Source: an uncultured Aquabacterium sp. (lineage in GTDB: Bacteria > Pseudomonadota > Gammaproteobacteria > Burkholderiales > Burkholderiaceae_C). From it: a DNA stretch of 64,000 nucleotides. A model generated the notes under the pieces. The model had not been told where the DNA came from. It did not search any database and saw nothing but the letters and a program-made list of their open reading frames with translations. The DNA lies in contig NZ_CANBCC010000002.1 of assembly GCF_947366995.1 (NCBI RefSeq), positions 95,236 to 159,235 of the forward strand, read 5' to 3'. Of this stretch, positions 54,281 to 62,285 are shown in pieces; the stretch's first letter is position 1; the number at the start of each line of letters is the position of its first letter. The translations under genes and the position numbers were made by a program.

Positions 54281-55651
54281 TCACGCTTTCTTGGCTTGTT
54301 CGGCTTCCGCCGCGATGGCACGCTGCATGGTCTCCATCCAGTGGCGGTGCTGCTCGGTGTAGAGGCCTTCGTCTTCTGTCTTCACGCCGCTGAGCAGCGG
54401 CTTCAGGTCGATCTGCTGGGCTGCGGCATCGGGGCCGTGAACCCAGTGCGTGGCGCCGCGGCACATGTCGTTCCACTCCAGCGCGATGCCGGCGTAGCCC
54501 TGCTGGCACGCGCGGAACTCTTCCAGGTCGTCCGGCGTGGCCATGCCGGTGGCGTTGAAGAAGTCTTCGTACTGGCGGATGCGGCGGGCGCGGGCCTCGG
54601 GGGCTTCACCCTTGGGCGCAATGCAGTAGATGGTGACTTCCGTCTTGTCGACCGAGATGGGACGCAGCACGCGGATCTGCGAGCTGAACTGGTCCATCAG
54701 ATAGACGTTGGGATACAGGCACAGGTTGCGCGAGTGGTTGATCATCCAGTCCGCGCGGGCTTCGCCGCAGCGCTGCACCAGCTCGTCACGCGCCTTGAAG
54801 TTGGGGCGGTCTTCGGGGTTGGCCCACTTCGTCCACAGCAGCATGTGGCCGTTTTCGAACGAGTAGAAGCCGCCGCCGTTCTTGGCCCAGCTGCCTGCGT
54901 CCATCGCCTTGATGGTGTCGCCGGCTTCGGACTGCTTGCGGTGGTTGGTGGTGGCCGCATAGTTCCAGTGCACCGAGGTGACGTGGTAGCCGTCGGCGCC
55001 GTTCTCGGCCTGGATCTTCCAGTTGGCATCGAAGGTGTAGGTCGACGAGCCGCGCAGCACTTCCAGTCCTTCGGGCGACTGGTCCACGATCATGTCGATG
55101 ATCTTGGTCGACTCGCCGAGGAACTCGGTCAGCGGGGCCACCTCCGGGTTCAGGCTGCCGAACAGGAAGCCGCGGTAGCTCTCGAAGCGCGCCACCTTCT
55201 TCAGGTCGTGGCTGCAGTCCTTGTTGAAGGACTCTGGGTAGCCGGCGTCGGTGCCGTCCTTGACCTTCAGCAGCTTGCCGCTGTTGTTGAACGTCCAGCC
55301 GTGGAAGGTACAGGTGAAATTGGCCTTGTTGCCCTTCTTCAGGCGGGCCAGCGTGGCGCCACGGTGCGAACAGGCATTGATGATGGCGTTGAGCTCACCG
55401 GCCTTGTTGCGCGTGATCATGATCGGCTGGCGGCCGATGTAGGTCGTGAGGTAGTCGTTCGGGTTCGGGATCTGGCTTTCGTGGGCGAGGTAGATCCAGT
55501 TGCCCTCGAAGATGTGCTTCATCTCGAGGTCGAACAGCTCCTGGTCGGTGAACGCACTGCGGTGCAGTTTGTAGATGTGCTGGTCCTTGTCCTCGACCAG
55601 CATGCCGTCGAGGCGCTCGCGAACCGCGTCCAGCGGGGTGGGGTTGCTCAT
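54281..55651 (-). CDS. benA: Benzoate 1,2-dioxygenase large (alpha) subunit
   Basis: Catalytic subunit of 456 residues that converts benzoate to its 1,2-cis-diol. The Rieske 2Fe-2S ligands are in CSHRG and CTFHGW (near residues 95-118). The mononuclear iron site is in [13 protein letters not shown] (two His of the facial triad), with the bridging Asp in the same segment. It follows catA by 21 bp, so ring fission and ring oxidation share a transcript. Confidence 0.97.
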   Translation of the reverse strand: MSNPTPLDAVRERLDGMLVEDKDQHIYKLHRSAFTDQELFDLEMKHIFEGNWIYLAHESQIPNPNDYLTTYIGRQPIMITRNKAGELNAIINACSHRGATLARLKKGNKANFTCTFHGWTFNNSGKLLKVKDGTDAGYPESFNKDCSHDLKKVARFESYRGFLFGSLNPEVAPLTEFLGESTKIIDMIVDQSPEGLEVLRGSSTYTFDANWKIQAENGADGYHVTSVHWNYAATTNHRKQSEAGDTIKAMDAGSWAKNGGGFYSFENGHMLLWTKWANPEDRPNFKARDELVQRCGEARADWMINHSRNLCLYPNVYLMDQFSSQIRVLRPISVDKTEVTIYCIAPKGEAPEARARRIRQYEDFFNATGMATPDDLEEFRACQQGYAGIALEWNDMCRGATHWVHGPDAAAQQIDLKPLLSGVKTEDEGLYTEQHRHWMETMQRAIAAEAEQAKKA

Positions 55652-55672
55652 GGTGGGCTCCGGTCGAAGGGG

Positions 55673-56587
55673 TCAGGCGGCAGCGCGGGGACGAGCGAAG
55701 TCGGTGGCCGGCACGGCGGCGGCTTCGGCGTGCACGGTGAAGTCGAAGTCGATCTGCAGGAAGGGGCCGGTCAGGTCGTACTGGGCGGCCGCAGCGGCGT
55801 CGTCCACCTTCTTGACTGCGGGCACCAGGCCTTCACGCGTGCCGAAGGCAAAGTCGTCCCACAGGTGCGGATCGTTCTCGATGTTGATCTGCGTGGTCAG
55901 CTTGCGGCAGCCCGGGGCGGTCACGAAGAAGTGGATGTGGGCCGGGCGATGGCCGTGGCGGCCCAGGGCCTGCAGCAGGCGGTCGGTCGAGCCACCGGGG
56001 GGGCAGCTGTAGCCCACGGGCAGGATGCTGCGGAAGGCGTAGCGGCCTTCGGCGTCGGTGATGATGGTGCGGCGCAGGTTGAAGGCGCTCTGCGTCTTGT
56101 CGAAATACGAGTAGTTGCCCAGGTGGTTGGCGTGCCAGACCTCGACCTTGGCGCCGGCCACGGGCTTGCCGTCGGCGGTGCGCACCACGCCCTGCATGAT
56201 CACGGTTTCGCCGGGGGTGGCGCCGTCATCCAGGCGGGCAAAGCCCTGGGCCACCGGGGCGCCGGCCACGTACAGCGGGCCTTCGATGGTGCGGGGGGTT
56301 CCGCCGACCAGACCGGCCTTGGCTTCGGCCTCGTCCATGCGCAGGTCCAGGAAGTGTTCGATGCCGATGCCCGGGGCGATCAGGCCCAGTTCGCCGTTGC
56401 GACCGGCCTCGCTCAGGAAGTTCAGGCCTGCCCAGAACTCTTCGGGCTGGATGTCCAGTTCGTCGATCTGGATCATCAGGTCACGGATCATGCGCGTCAC
56501 GATGGTCTTGACGCGGGCGTTGCCGGGGCCGGTGACGCCGGTGGTGCTGATGCGTTCGATGAGGGCGTCGATGGTCTTCTTGTCCAT
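55673..56587 (-). CDS. catA: Catechol 1,2-dioxygenase
   Basis: Intradiol ring-cleavage enzyme of 304 residues forming cis,cis-muconate. The four Fe(III) ligands are visible: Tyr in LGNYSYF, Tyr in PVGYSCPP, and both His in HRPAHIHFF. The N-terminal helical dimerisation domain is intact. It is the first gene of the catA-benABCD run and lies next to the divergent regulator. GGAGACC precedes the ATG. catB and catC are not in the window. Confidence 0.97.
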   Translation of the reverse strand: MDKKTIDALIERISTTGVTGPGNARVKTIVTRMIRDLMIQIDELDIQPEEFWAGLNFLSEAGRNGELGLIAPGIGIEHFLDLRMDEAEAKAGLVGGTPRTIEGPLYVAGAPVAQGFARLDDGATPGETVIMQGVVRTADGKPVAGAKVEVWHANHLGNYSYFDKTQSAFNLRRTIITDAEGRYAFRSILPVGYSCPPGGSTDRLLQALGRHGHRPAHIHFFVTAPGCRKLTTQINIENDPHLWDDFAFGTREGLVPAVKKVDDAAAAAQYDLTGPFLQIDFDFTVHAEAAAVPATDFARPRAAA

Positions 56588-56663
56588 GATGGTCTCCTGA
56601 AGGACGGCGTGGGGGAGGCAGTCAGTCCGGATTTCCGATGTGAAACCGACTGCAAGTGGCGCG

Positions 56664-56693
56664 ATCTTAGGAAGAGACCTTGTCGGGTGTCCA
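56664..56693 (-). promoter_or_regulatory. Promoter of the catA-ben operon
   Basis: Read leftward, TGGACA and TAAGAT are 18 bp apart. Transcription would start near 56657, placing the BenM/CatM-like site at about -58 to -72, the usual place for a LysR-type activator. Confidence 0.6.
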
Positions 56694-56714
56694 AGATGGT
56701 TTTAGACTCGTTCC

Positions 56715-56729
56715 ATATCCGAAAGGTAT
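56715..56729. promoter_or_regulatory. BenM/CatM-type binding site
   Basis: ATAT-N7-GTAT, one base from the BenM/CatM consensus ATAC-N7-GTAT, within the larger inverted repeat CCATA-N9-TATGG. It lies 3 bp before the regulator's ATG and overlaps its AAAGG ribosome-binding site, so binding would also limit regulator expression. Confidence 0.7.
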
Positions 56730-56732
56730 GGA

Positions 56733-57698
56733 ATGGAATTGCGCCATCTTCGGTACTTTGTGGCCGTCGCCGATGAGCAAAACTTCACGCGGGCGGCTGA
56801 AAAGCTTCACATCTCGCAGCCGCCGTTGAGCCGGCAGATTCAGGATCTGGAAGACGAGTTGGGGTTGCCGCTGTTCGAGCGGGGCTCACGGCCGCTGAAG
56901 CTGACCGAGGCCGGGCGGTTTTTCTACACCCATGCCACCCGGATGCTGGAGCAGGCGCGCGAGGCCGTCCAGACGACGCGGCGCGTGGCGCACGCAGACA
57001 AGCGGCTGGTGATTGGCTTCGTGTCGTCGACGATTTACGGTGCCCTGCCGCGGCTGGTGCGGCTGTTCCGGGCCGAGCGGCCAGGCACCGAGGTGTCGCT
57101 GGTGGAAATGTCGACGGTGGACCAGATCGAGGCGCTGAAGGCCGGTCGGATCGATGTCGGCTATGGGCGTATCCGGCTGGAGGATCCCGCCATCAAGCGC
57201 GAGGTGCTGCGCGAGGAACAGCTGGTTCTTGCCATACCTTGCGAGCATGAGTTGGCCGAAATCGGACAACCGGTCAGTCTTGCACAGGCGGCCCGTTTCC
57301 CCAATCTGGTTTACCCTAGGAAGCCTCGCCCCAGTTTCGCGGACCACGTTTTGTCGATGTTTCGCGACCGCGGTGTGGAGCCAGTCGCGGTGCACGAGGT
57401 GCAGGAAATCCAGACCGCCCTGGGCCTGGTTGCTTCGGGCATGGGGCTGTGCGTGGTGCCCACCGGCGTGCAGCGCCTGCGGCCGGACGAGGTGGTCTAC
57501 CGACCGTTTTCCGAGCCGGGCATGGTGTCCCCCATCATCATGAACACCCGGTTGCATGACCAGTCCGACGACATCCTGCTGCTGCGCAGGCTGATCGATG
57601 ACATCTACCGGGCGCAGGCCGAGGAGCGGCGCCGCGCGGAGGAACTGGCCACGCAGGCGCGCCTCGGCATCGAGGGTGACCCGGCTGCGTTGATTTGA
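56733..57698 (+). CDS. catM: LysR-type regulator of catechol/benzoate genes (BenM/CatM/CatR-like)
   Basis: LysR protein of 321 residues. It starts MELRHLRYFVAVADEQNFTRAAEKLHISQPPLSRQI, the exact N-terminal pattern of the BenM/CatM/CatR group, with the helix-turn-helix in residues 15-40. The effector domain follows (VIGFVSSTIYGALPRLV; VEMSTVDQIEALKAGRIDVGYGR). Expected inducer is cis,cis-muconate, perhaps with benzoate. It is divergent from catA with one matching binding site between them. Confidence 0.92.
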   Translation: MELRHLRYFVAVADEQNFTRAAEKLHISQPPLSRQIQDLEDELGLPLFERGSRPLKLTEAGRFFYTHATRMLEQAREAVQTTRRVAHADKRLVIGFVSSTIYGALPRLVRLFRAERPGTEVSLVEMSTVDQIEALKAGRIDVGYGRIRLEDPAIKREVLREEQLVLAIPCEHELAEIGQPVSLAQAARFPNLVYPRKPRPSFADHVLSMFRDRGVEPVAVHEVQEIQTALGLVASGMGLCVVPTGVQRLRPDEVVYRPFSEPGMVSPIIMNTRLHDQSDDILLLRRLIDDIYRAQAEERRRAEELATQARLGIEGDPAALI

Positions 57699-57716
57699 GC
57701 GTCGGAACGGGCCGCG

Positions 57717-58904
57717 TCAGCCGGGTGTTTGCCGGGTGCGCGGGTGGTTCACGAGGCAGGTGAGCGAGCCGAGGGCGACCCCCCAGAAGGCTGAGCCCAG
57801 CCCGAGGAAGCTCACCCCGGAGGCCGTGGCGAGGAAGGTGAGGATGGCCGCCTCGCGGTGGGGTTCGTCCGTCACGGCGCCCAGCACATTGCTGGTGATG
57901 GCGCCCGTCAGGGCCAGCCCTGCCAGCACCGCCACAAAGGGCCCGGGCAGCACGGCGAACAGCCAGACGATGAGGCCGCCGAAGGTGCCGCCGATGAGGT
58001 AGAACAGCCCGTTGGCGAGGCCGGCCACGTAGCGGCGACGCGGATCCTCGTGCGCATCGCGCCCGGTGCACAGCGCCGCCGTGATGGCCGCCAGCACGGT
58101 CGTGATGCCGCCGAAGAACGCGGTGAAGACCGACACGGCACTGGTGGCGGCAATGATGGGGCGGGCCTCGAGCCGGTAGCCCGCCGCGTGCAGGATGGCC
58201 ATGCCGGGCATGAACTGACCGGACAGGCTCACCAGCACGAGCGGGATCGCCAGACTGAAGGTGGCCGACCATGACCACGCGGGCGCCGTGAACACCGGCA
58301 ACGTGGGGCGCAGATCGAGCGCAGGCCACGGCGCGTGCGGCTGCAGCACCGTGAGGACCAGGCCCAGCGCGAGCACCAGCACCATGTGATAGCGCGGCCA
58401 GCGGCGCTTGAACAGGAGGTAGCCGACCACCATGGCCGCCGTCAGCAGGGGCAGCGCCTCCATGGATTTGAAGGCGCGCAGTCCGAACTGGAAGAGGATG
58501 CCGGCCATCATGCCGTAGGCGACGCCCCTGGGAATCAGACGCATCAGCCGGTCGAACATGCCTGTGATGCCGATCAGGCCGATGAGCACTGCGGCGACAA
58601 GGTAGGCGCCCACCACTTCGTCCAGCGGCATGGCGGGAAAAAGCGTGACCAGCAGCGCCGTGCCGGGCGCCGACCAGGCCGTGATGACCGGCGCCTTGAA
58701 CCACCAGCTCAACGCAATGCCCGAAACCGCTGCACCGATGGAGATCGCCCACACCCAGGAGGCGACGATATCGGGCGGCACCATGCCCACCTGGGCCGCC
58801 TGAAAGAGGATGAGCAGCGGGCCGGCATAGGACACGAGCACGGCGAGGAAGCCTGCAGCGAGGGCAGAAAAGGACCAGTCTTGGCGAAGCATCGGGCGTG
58901 TCAT
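57717..58904 (-). CDS. benE: BenE-family benzoate/H+ symporter
   Basis: Inner-membrane transporter of 395 residues with about eleven to twelve membrane segments. It opens MLRQDWSFSALAAGFLAVLVSYAGPLLILFQAA, and ITAWSAPGTALL and FGGITTVLAAITAALCTG are BenE signatures. A second benzoate uptake route beside BenK. The ATG at 58904 fits the first helix; the longer ORF to 59351 overlaps the divergent LysR gene. It converges with the BenM-like gene. Confidence 0.92.
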   Translation of the reverse strand: MTRPMLRQDWSFSALAAGFLAVLVSYAGPLLILFQAAQVGMVPPDIVASWVWAISIGAAVSGIALSWWFKAPVITAWSAPGTALLVTLFPAMPLDEVVGAYLVAAVLIGLIGITGMFDRLMRLIPRGVAYGMMAGILFQFGLRAFKSMEALPLLTAAMVVGYLLFKRRWPRYHMVLVLALGLVLTVLQPHAPWPALDLRPTLPVFTAPAWSWSATFSLAIPLVLVSLSGQFMPGMAILHAAGYRLEARPIIAATSAVSVFTAFFGGITTVLAAITAALCTGRDAHEDPRRRYVAGLANGLFYLIGGTFGGLIVWLFAVLPGPFVAVLAGLALTGAITSNVLGAVTDEPHREAAILTFLATASGVSFLGLGSAFWGVALGSLTCLVNHPRTRQTPG

Positions 58905-58927
58905 GAGTGATCGCGCGATTCTCCGGT

Positions 58928-58959
58928 TCACACCTGCTTGATCAAGCCGTCCGGTGTGA
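58928..58959. promoter_or_regulatory. Inverted repeats in the benE-LysR divergent gap
   Basis: TCACACC (58928-58934) and GGTGTGA (58953-58959) form a perfect inverted repeat around a 12-bp perfect palindrome GCTTGATCAAGC (58936-58947). The arrangement suits a regulator tetramer. The adjacent LysR gene is the likely binder. Confidence 0.5.
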
Positions 58960-58997
58960 GCACACTGTTCGGCCACCGCAAACAATCCCAAAAAGGC

Positions 58998-59915
58998 ATG
59001 GACCGATTTCAGGCAATGCACCTGTTCGTGCGCATCGTGAACCTGGGCAGTTTCACGAAGGCGGCGACCGAGCTGGACATCCCCCGCGCGACGGCCACGC
59101 AGACCATCAAGCAGCTGGAGGCCCGACTGGGGGTGCGACTGCTGACCCGCACGACCCGGCATGTGGCCCCGACCGAAGAGGGCCTGGCCTATCACCAGCG
59201 CTGCACGGCCATCCTGTCCGACCTCGAACGCACCGAGCAGGCCTTCACCGAGTCTGCGCTCAGGCCGCAGGGAAGGCTGCGGATCGACCTGTCGGGCACG
59301 CTCTGGCGGCACGTGCTGGCGCCGATGCTGCCCGAGTTTTGCGAGCGGCATCCCCGCATCACGGTCGATGTCAGCGTGCAGGACCGCCGGGCTGACCTCG
59401 TGAAGGAGGGCGTGGACTGCGCCTTGCGCATCGGCGCGCTGCAGGACTCAGCGCTGGTGGGCCGACGGCTGACCGACCTCCTGCAACTGACCTGCGCCAG
59501 CGCGGGGTATGTGGCGAGGCATGGCCGCCCGGGCTCACCCGATGAGCTGGCGGCGCATCGCATGGTGGGGTATGTCTCGGCCAGTTCCGGCAAGGCGCTT
59601 CCGCTCGAGTTCCAGGTGGAGGGGCGGCTGGCCGCAGTCACCTTGCCCGCGACCGTGTCGGTGCACAACGGTGATGCTTATGTGGCGGCCGGGGAGGCCG
59701 GGTTCGGGCTGATTCAGGTGCCCTATTACCACGTGCAGCGGCAACTGGAGTCGGGCGCTTTGGTCGAGCTGCTGCCGCGACACCGGCCGCCCAGCCTGCC
59801 GCTGTCGGTGCTGTACCCGGCGCAGCGCCATTTGCCGCTGCGCGTGCGGGTGTTTGTCGACTGGTTGTCGGGGCGCCTGGCCGCAACGCCGCCGGTGGAG
59901 CCGATTTTCGGGTGA
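58998..59915 (+). CDS. LysR-family transcriptional regulator (CrgA/AaeR-like)
   Basis: Regulator of 305 residues. The N-terminal helix-turn-helix (MDRFQAMHLFVRIVNLGSFTKAATELDIPRATATQTIKQLEARLG) and RTTRHVAPTEEG mark the CrgA/DmlR/AaeR branch rather than the BenM branch. The effector domain covers residues 90-300. AAAAGG precedes the ATG. It is divergent from benE and may control it. The effector is unknown. Confidence 0.9.
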   Translation: MDRFQAMHLFVRIVNLGSFTKAATELDIPRATATQTIKQLEARLGVRLLTRTTRHVAPTEEGLAYHQRCTAILSDLERTEQAFTESALRPQGRLRIDLSGTLWRHVLAPMLPEFCERHPRITVDVSVQDRRADLVKEGVDCALRIGALQDSALVGRRLTDLLQLTCASAGYVARHGRPGSPDELAAHRMVGYVSASSGKALPLEFQVEGRLAAVTLPATVSVHNGDAYVAAGEAGFGLIQVPYYHVQRQLESGALVELLPRHRPPSLPLSVLYPAQRHLPLRVRVFVDWLSGRLAATPPVEPIFG

Positions 59916-59917
59916 CC

Positions 59918-59993
59918 GATATGCCCGGATGTGTCGGCCCTGAAATAGGGCGGGAGAGTGGCTGGAATATCCCGGCATATCCGGCTTGCCGGG
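59918..59993. repeat. Inverted repeat and small hairpin after the LysR gene
   Basis: GATATGCCCGG (59918-59928) and CCGGCATATC (59972-59981) match as an inverted repeat with one extra base, followed by the small hairpin CCGGC-TT-GCCGG. It lies directly after the LysR stop and may end its transcript. No T-tract is seen. Confidence 0.35.
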
Positions 59994-60047
59994 TGGTGGG
60001 GGCGGTGGTGAAATGGTGTTCTGCAGTCTTGAGAAACCCGTTTTGCC

Positions 60048-60656
60048 ATGCCGATCACCGTGCCCCGATTTTCCTTTGTCACCCCAAAAAGGGCGGCGCG
60101 CCACGGTATTCGGGCGGCGGGCTGCGGCGCCCTGCTGGCACTGTCGGGTTGCAGCCTGCTGAGCATCAGTCCGACGGTCGAGGTGGTCAAGGCGGCCGGA
60201 CTGGCGGCCAGCAACGTGCTGCACACGGCGCCGACCTCGGCGCGCGATGTCGTCTGGCACCCGCACCCGGCTTACGACAACCTGTGCATCGAGCTCAACC
60301 GGGTGGCGCACCCACATGACGTGGTGCCGTCCATCCAGGCGGAGCTGGCCGCGTTGGGCGTGCAGAGCCGGGTGTACGAGGCCAGCGGTGTGCCGTTCAC
60401 CTGCCGGGTGGTTCTGAGCTACACCGCCTTCATCCAGTGGGAGGTGCCGACTTTCGGGACCGACGCGGAGCCCTATCTGGCAATGGCCTCGCTGACCGTG
60501 CGCGAGCAGGGGCGCGTGCTGGCCAACGCCAGCTTCGCGCTGGATGCAATGGGATTCGGCAAGTGGGCGGCCACCCGCAGCAAGCTGGCGCCGCTGGTGC
60601 GGGCCGTGGTGCGAGGCCCCGATGGCGGGGCGGTGGCGAAGGTCGCCGGCGGCTGA
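60048..60656 (+). CDS. Predicted lipoprotein, resembling the Sbal_3080 family
   Basis: Protein of 202 residues with a lipoprotein signal whose lipobox is LSGC (Cys35); the n-region is long and basic (KRAARHGIRAAGC). The mature part has YDNLCIELN, then QAELAALGVQSRVY and TCRVVLSYTAFIQWEVP, a pattern like the small Sbal_3080-type lipoproteins (CI-EN...GY-V...L-YTA-W-W). That match was made from memory. Function is unknown. It converges with the flgH-like gene, with 33 bp between stops. Confidence 0.6.
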   Translation: MPITVPRFSFVTPKRAARHGIRAAGCGALLALSGCSLLSISPTVEVVKAAGLAASNVLHTAPTSARDVVWHPHPAYDNLCIELNRVAHPHDVVPSIQAELAALGVQSRVYEASGVPFTCRVVLSYTAFIQWEVPTFGTDAEPYLAMASLTVREQGRVLANASFALDAMGFGKWAATRSKLAPLVRAVVRGPDGGAVAKVAGG

Positions 60657-60689
60657 TTCAAGGGCGATGGCGCCACAGGGCGCCCCGTG

Positions 60690-61430
60690 TCACCAGACGC
60701 TGAGCGCGTTGGTCAGCACCCGCTGGATCCAGGTGCGCGACGAAGCCTCGGCCACATCACCGCGCCCGAGTTGCTCGAGCCGGGCGTCGACCACATCGCG
60801 CGACGACACGATGCCGCCGAGCTGGATGTCCTTCGGGTTGACGATGCCCGAAAAGCGCAGGGTGCTGGCGCCGCCGTTGAACACCATGTTCTTTTCGCCG
60901 GCCACCACGAGGTGACCGTTGGGCAGCACGTTGATGACCTGCGCTGCCAGCCTGCCGGTGAAGGCGCTGCTGTGCTCGGTCTTGCCGTCTCCGGCAAAGC
61001 TGTCGCTGCCCGAGGCGGACGCATCTGCATTGAGCAGGCTCTTCACGAAGCCGTTCTGGCCGCCGCCGCCCGGCCCCTTGACCGCCACGCTGTTGGCGCG
61101 CTTCGCCTCGGTGTTGACCTTGCTGCGTGCGCTCAGCTGCTCGGCGATGTCAATCTTGATGGTGTCTCCGATGTTGGACGGGCGCTTCTCGTCCTGAAAC
61201 AGCCAGCTGCTCGCGCCCGCCTGGTAAAGGGAGCCGGTCGGCACGCGCTCGACGTAGGTCGGCGGCGTCATGGGGCGGACTGCAGTGGGGCTCTGCACCA
61301 GGGGGCTGCTGCACCCACCCAGCGCGGTCGCGGCCACCAGAGCCAGTCTGCAGGCAGCGCCCGGGGGAAGGCGACGGACCTGCCGCGGGTGGCCCGGGTT
61401 GCACGGCTGGGAGGCGGGCTGAGACGGCAC
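60690..61430 (-). CDS. flgH: Flagellar L-ring-type lipoprotein FlgH (isolated gene)
   Basis: Outer-membrane lipoprotein of 246 residues. The GTG start has AGGAG 6 bp before it. The lipobox is LGGC (Cys40), and the mature part has GSLYQ, the FlgH core RPSNIGDTIKIDIAEQLSARS, GDGKTEHSSAFTGRLAAQVINVLPNGHLVVAGEKNM and LRFSGIVNPKDI, ending with a DARLE...WIQRVL helix. All FlgH landmarks are there. No other flagellar gene is in the window, and flgH normally sits in the flgB-L operon, so this may be a second copy or a FlgH-like protein with another role. Confidence 0.85.
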   Translation of the reverse strand: MPSQPASQPCNPGHPRQVRRLPPGAACRLALVAATALGGCSSPLVQSPTAVRPMTPPTYVERVPTGSLYQAGASSWLFQDEKRPSNIGDTIKIDIAEQLSARSKVNTEAKRANSVAVKGPGGGGQNGFVKSLLNADASASGSDSFAGDGKTEHSSAFTGRLAAQVINVLPNGHLVVAGEKNMVFNGGASTLRFSGIVNPKDIQLGGIVSSRDVVDARLEQLGRGDVAEASSRTWIQRVLTNALSVW

Positions 61431-61742
61431 AGAGTGCTCCTGGAAAATGGCGATGGGAAAAGTATAGAAATCGGCCCTGTGTCGGTGTCGACAGAAATGT
61501 GAATCTGCGTGAAGAAACGGTTTCAAGCGGGGTGAAAATGGCTGAATAATTTCCTGATGACCGGATAAGCGTCGCGTGGGTGGGGCAATATCGGGGCGTG
61601 TCGAAATATGTCCTTGTGTGTCAGCTTCATTTCTCCAGGTAAATCGCGCGGATATTCGCATTCATACCCGTGGATCACGCGATGGGGCGCGTCGATAAGC
61701 TTTGAACGTCGGTCCGATGTGACCTCATCGAAGAAAGCCACC
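61431..61742. other. 312-bp intergenic region, AT-richer than its surroundings
   Basis: This gap separates the divergent flgH-like gene and the alanine-rich gene. It holds the AGGAG of flgH and AT-rich stretches (e.g. GAAAATGGCTGAATAATTTCC) that could hold promoters. No tRNA, terminator or clear hexamer pair was recognised. An ORF here (from 61608) is in frame with the next gene but lacks a protein-like composition. Confidence 0.5.
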
Positions 61743-62204
61743 ATGAATGCAACGCACACCCGGATCGGGTCAATGTCCACGCCCCCGCTTCACGCACCCA
61801 CCAGCCCCCGCGCGGCTCAGGCCGAGTCGGGTGCAAGCCTCGGCCCGGTGCTGGACACCACCGCCTCCACGGTCGACCTCATCAGCGATGCTGCCCGACT
61901 GGCGTACGACAGGAGCCTGAAGGATGCGGCGTCCGTCGGCGAAGCCCTGGGCGCGGCCCTGCATGCCGTGGAAGACACCTACGCGTCGGCGGTGCGCACG
62001 GCCCACGGGGCGTGTGATGCGCTTGTCCACTCGGTCGAGGGCGCCTACGACACGGTGGCCACAGGCCTTGAGGATGCCGCGGACGCCGTCGGCGATGGCC
62101 TGGCGGCAGTCGCCGACACCGTCGACAACGCGGTCGGCACCGTGGCCGGCTACGCCGTGGGCGGCCTGAAGATGGCTGGGGCGGTTCTCAATCTGCAGGC
62201 ATGA
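61743..62204 (+). CDS. Hypothetical alanine-rich amphipathic-helix protein
   Basis: Unrecognised protein of 153 residues (143 if ATG 61773 is used). After a polar, proline-containing start it is almost one long helix rich in Ala, Val, Asp and Thr. A repeated pattern of about eleven residues is visible (HAVEDTYASAV, HSVEGAYDTVA, EDAADAVGDGLAAVADTVDNAVG), like LEA, apolipoprotein or phasin-type surface-binding helices. There is no signal peptide or membrane segment before the final hydrophobic GYAVGGLKMAGAVL. It is 81 bp before the phosphotransacylase fusion gene. Function is unknown; a link to membranes, granules or desiccation is a guess. Confidence 0.65.
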   Translation: MNATHTRIGSMSTPPLHAPTSPRAAQAESGASLGPVLDTTASTVDLISDAARLAYDRSLKDAASVGEALGAALHAVEDTYASAVRTAHGACDALVHSVEGAYDTVATGLEDAADAVGDGLAAVADTVDNAVGTVAGYAVGGLKMAGAVLNLQA

Positions 62205-62285
62205 AGCCCCCCTGCGGACAGGGGCACTGACGCCGCGCAATCTGGCTGACGTGCGCCCGTCATCGGGGCTGGCTATGCTTGCGAC

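Noticed and set aside
49169-59915. The benzoate block as a recently acquired island
   Set aside because: Base composition and codon use look like the neighbours, and no transposase, integrase or flanking repeat was seen.
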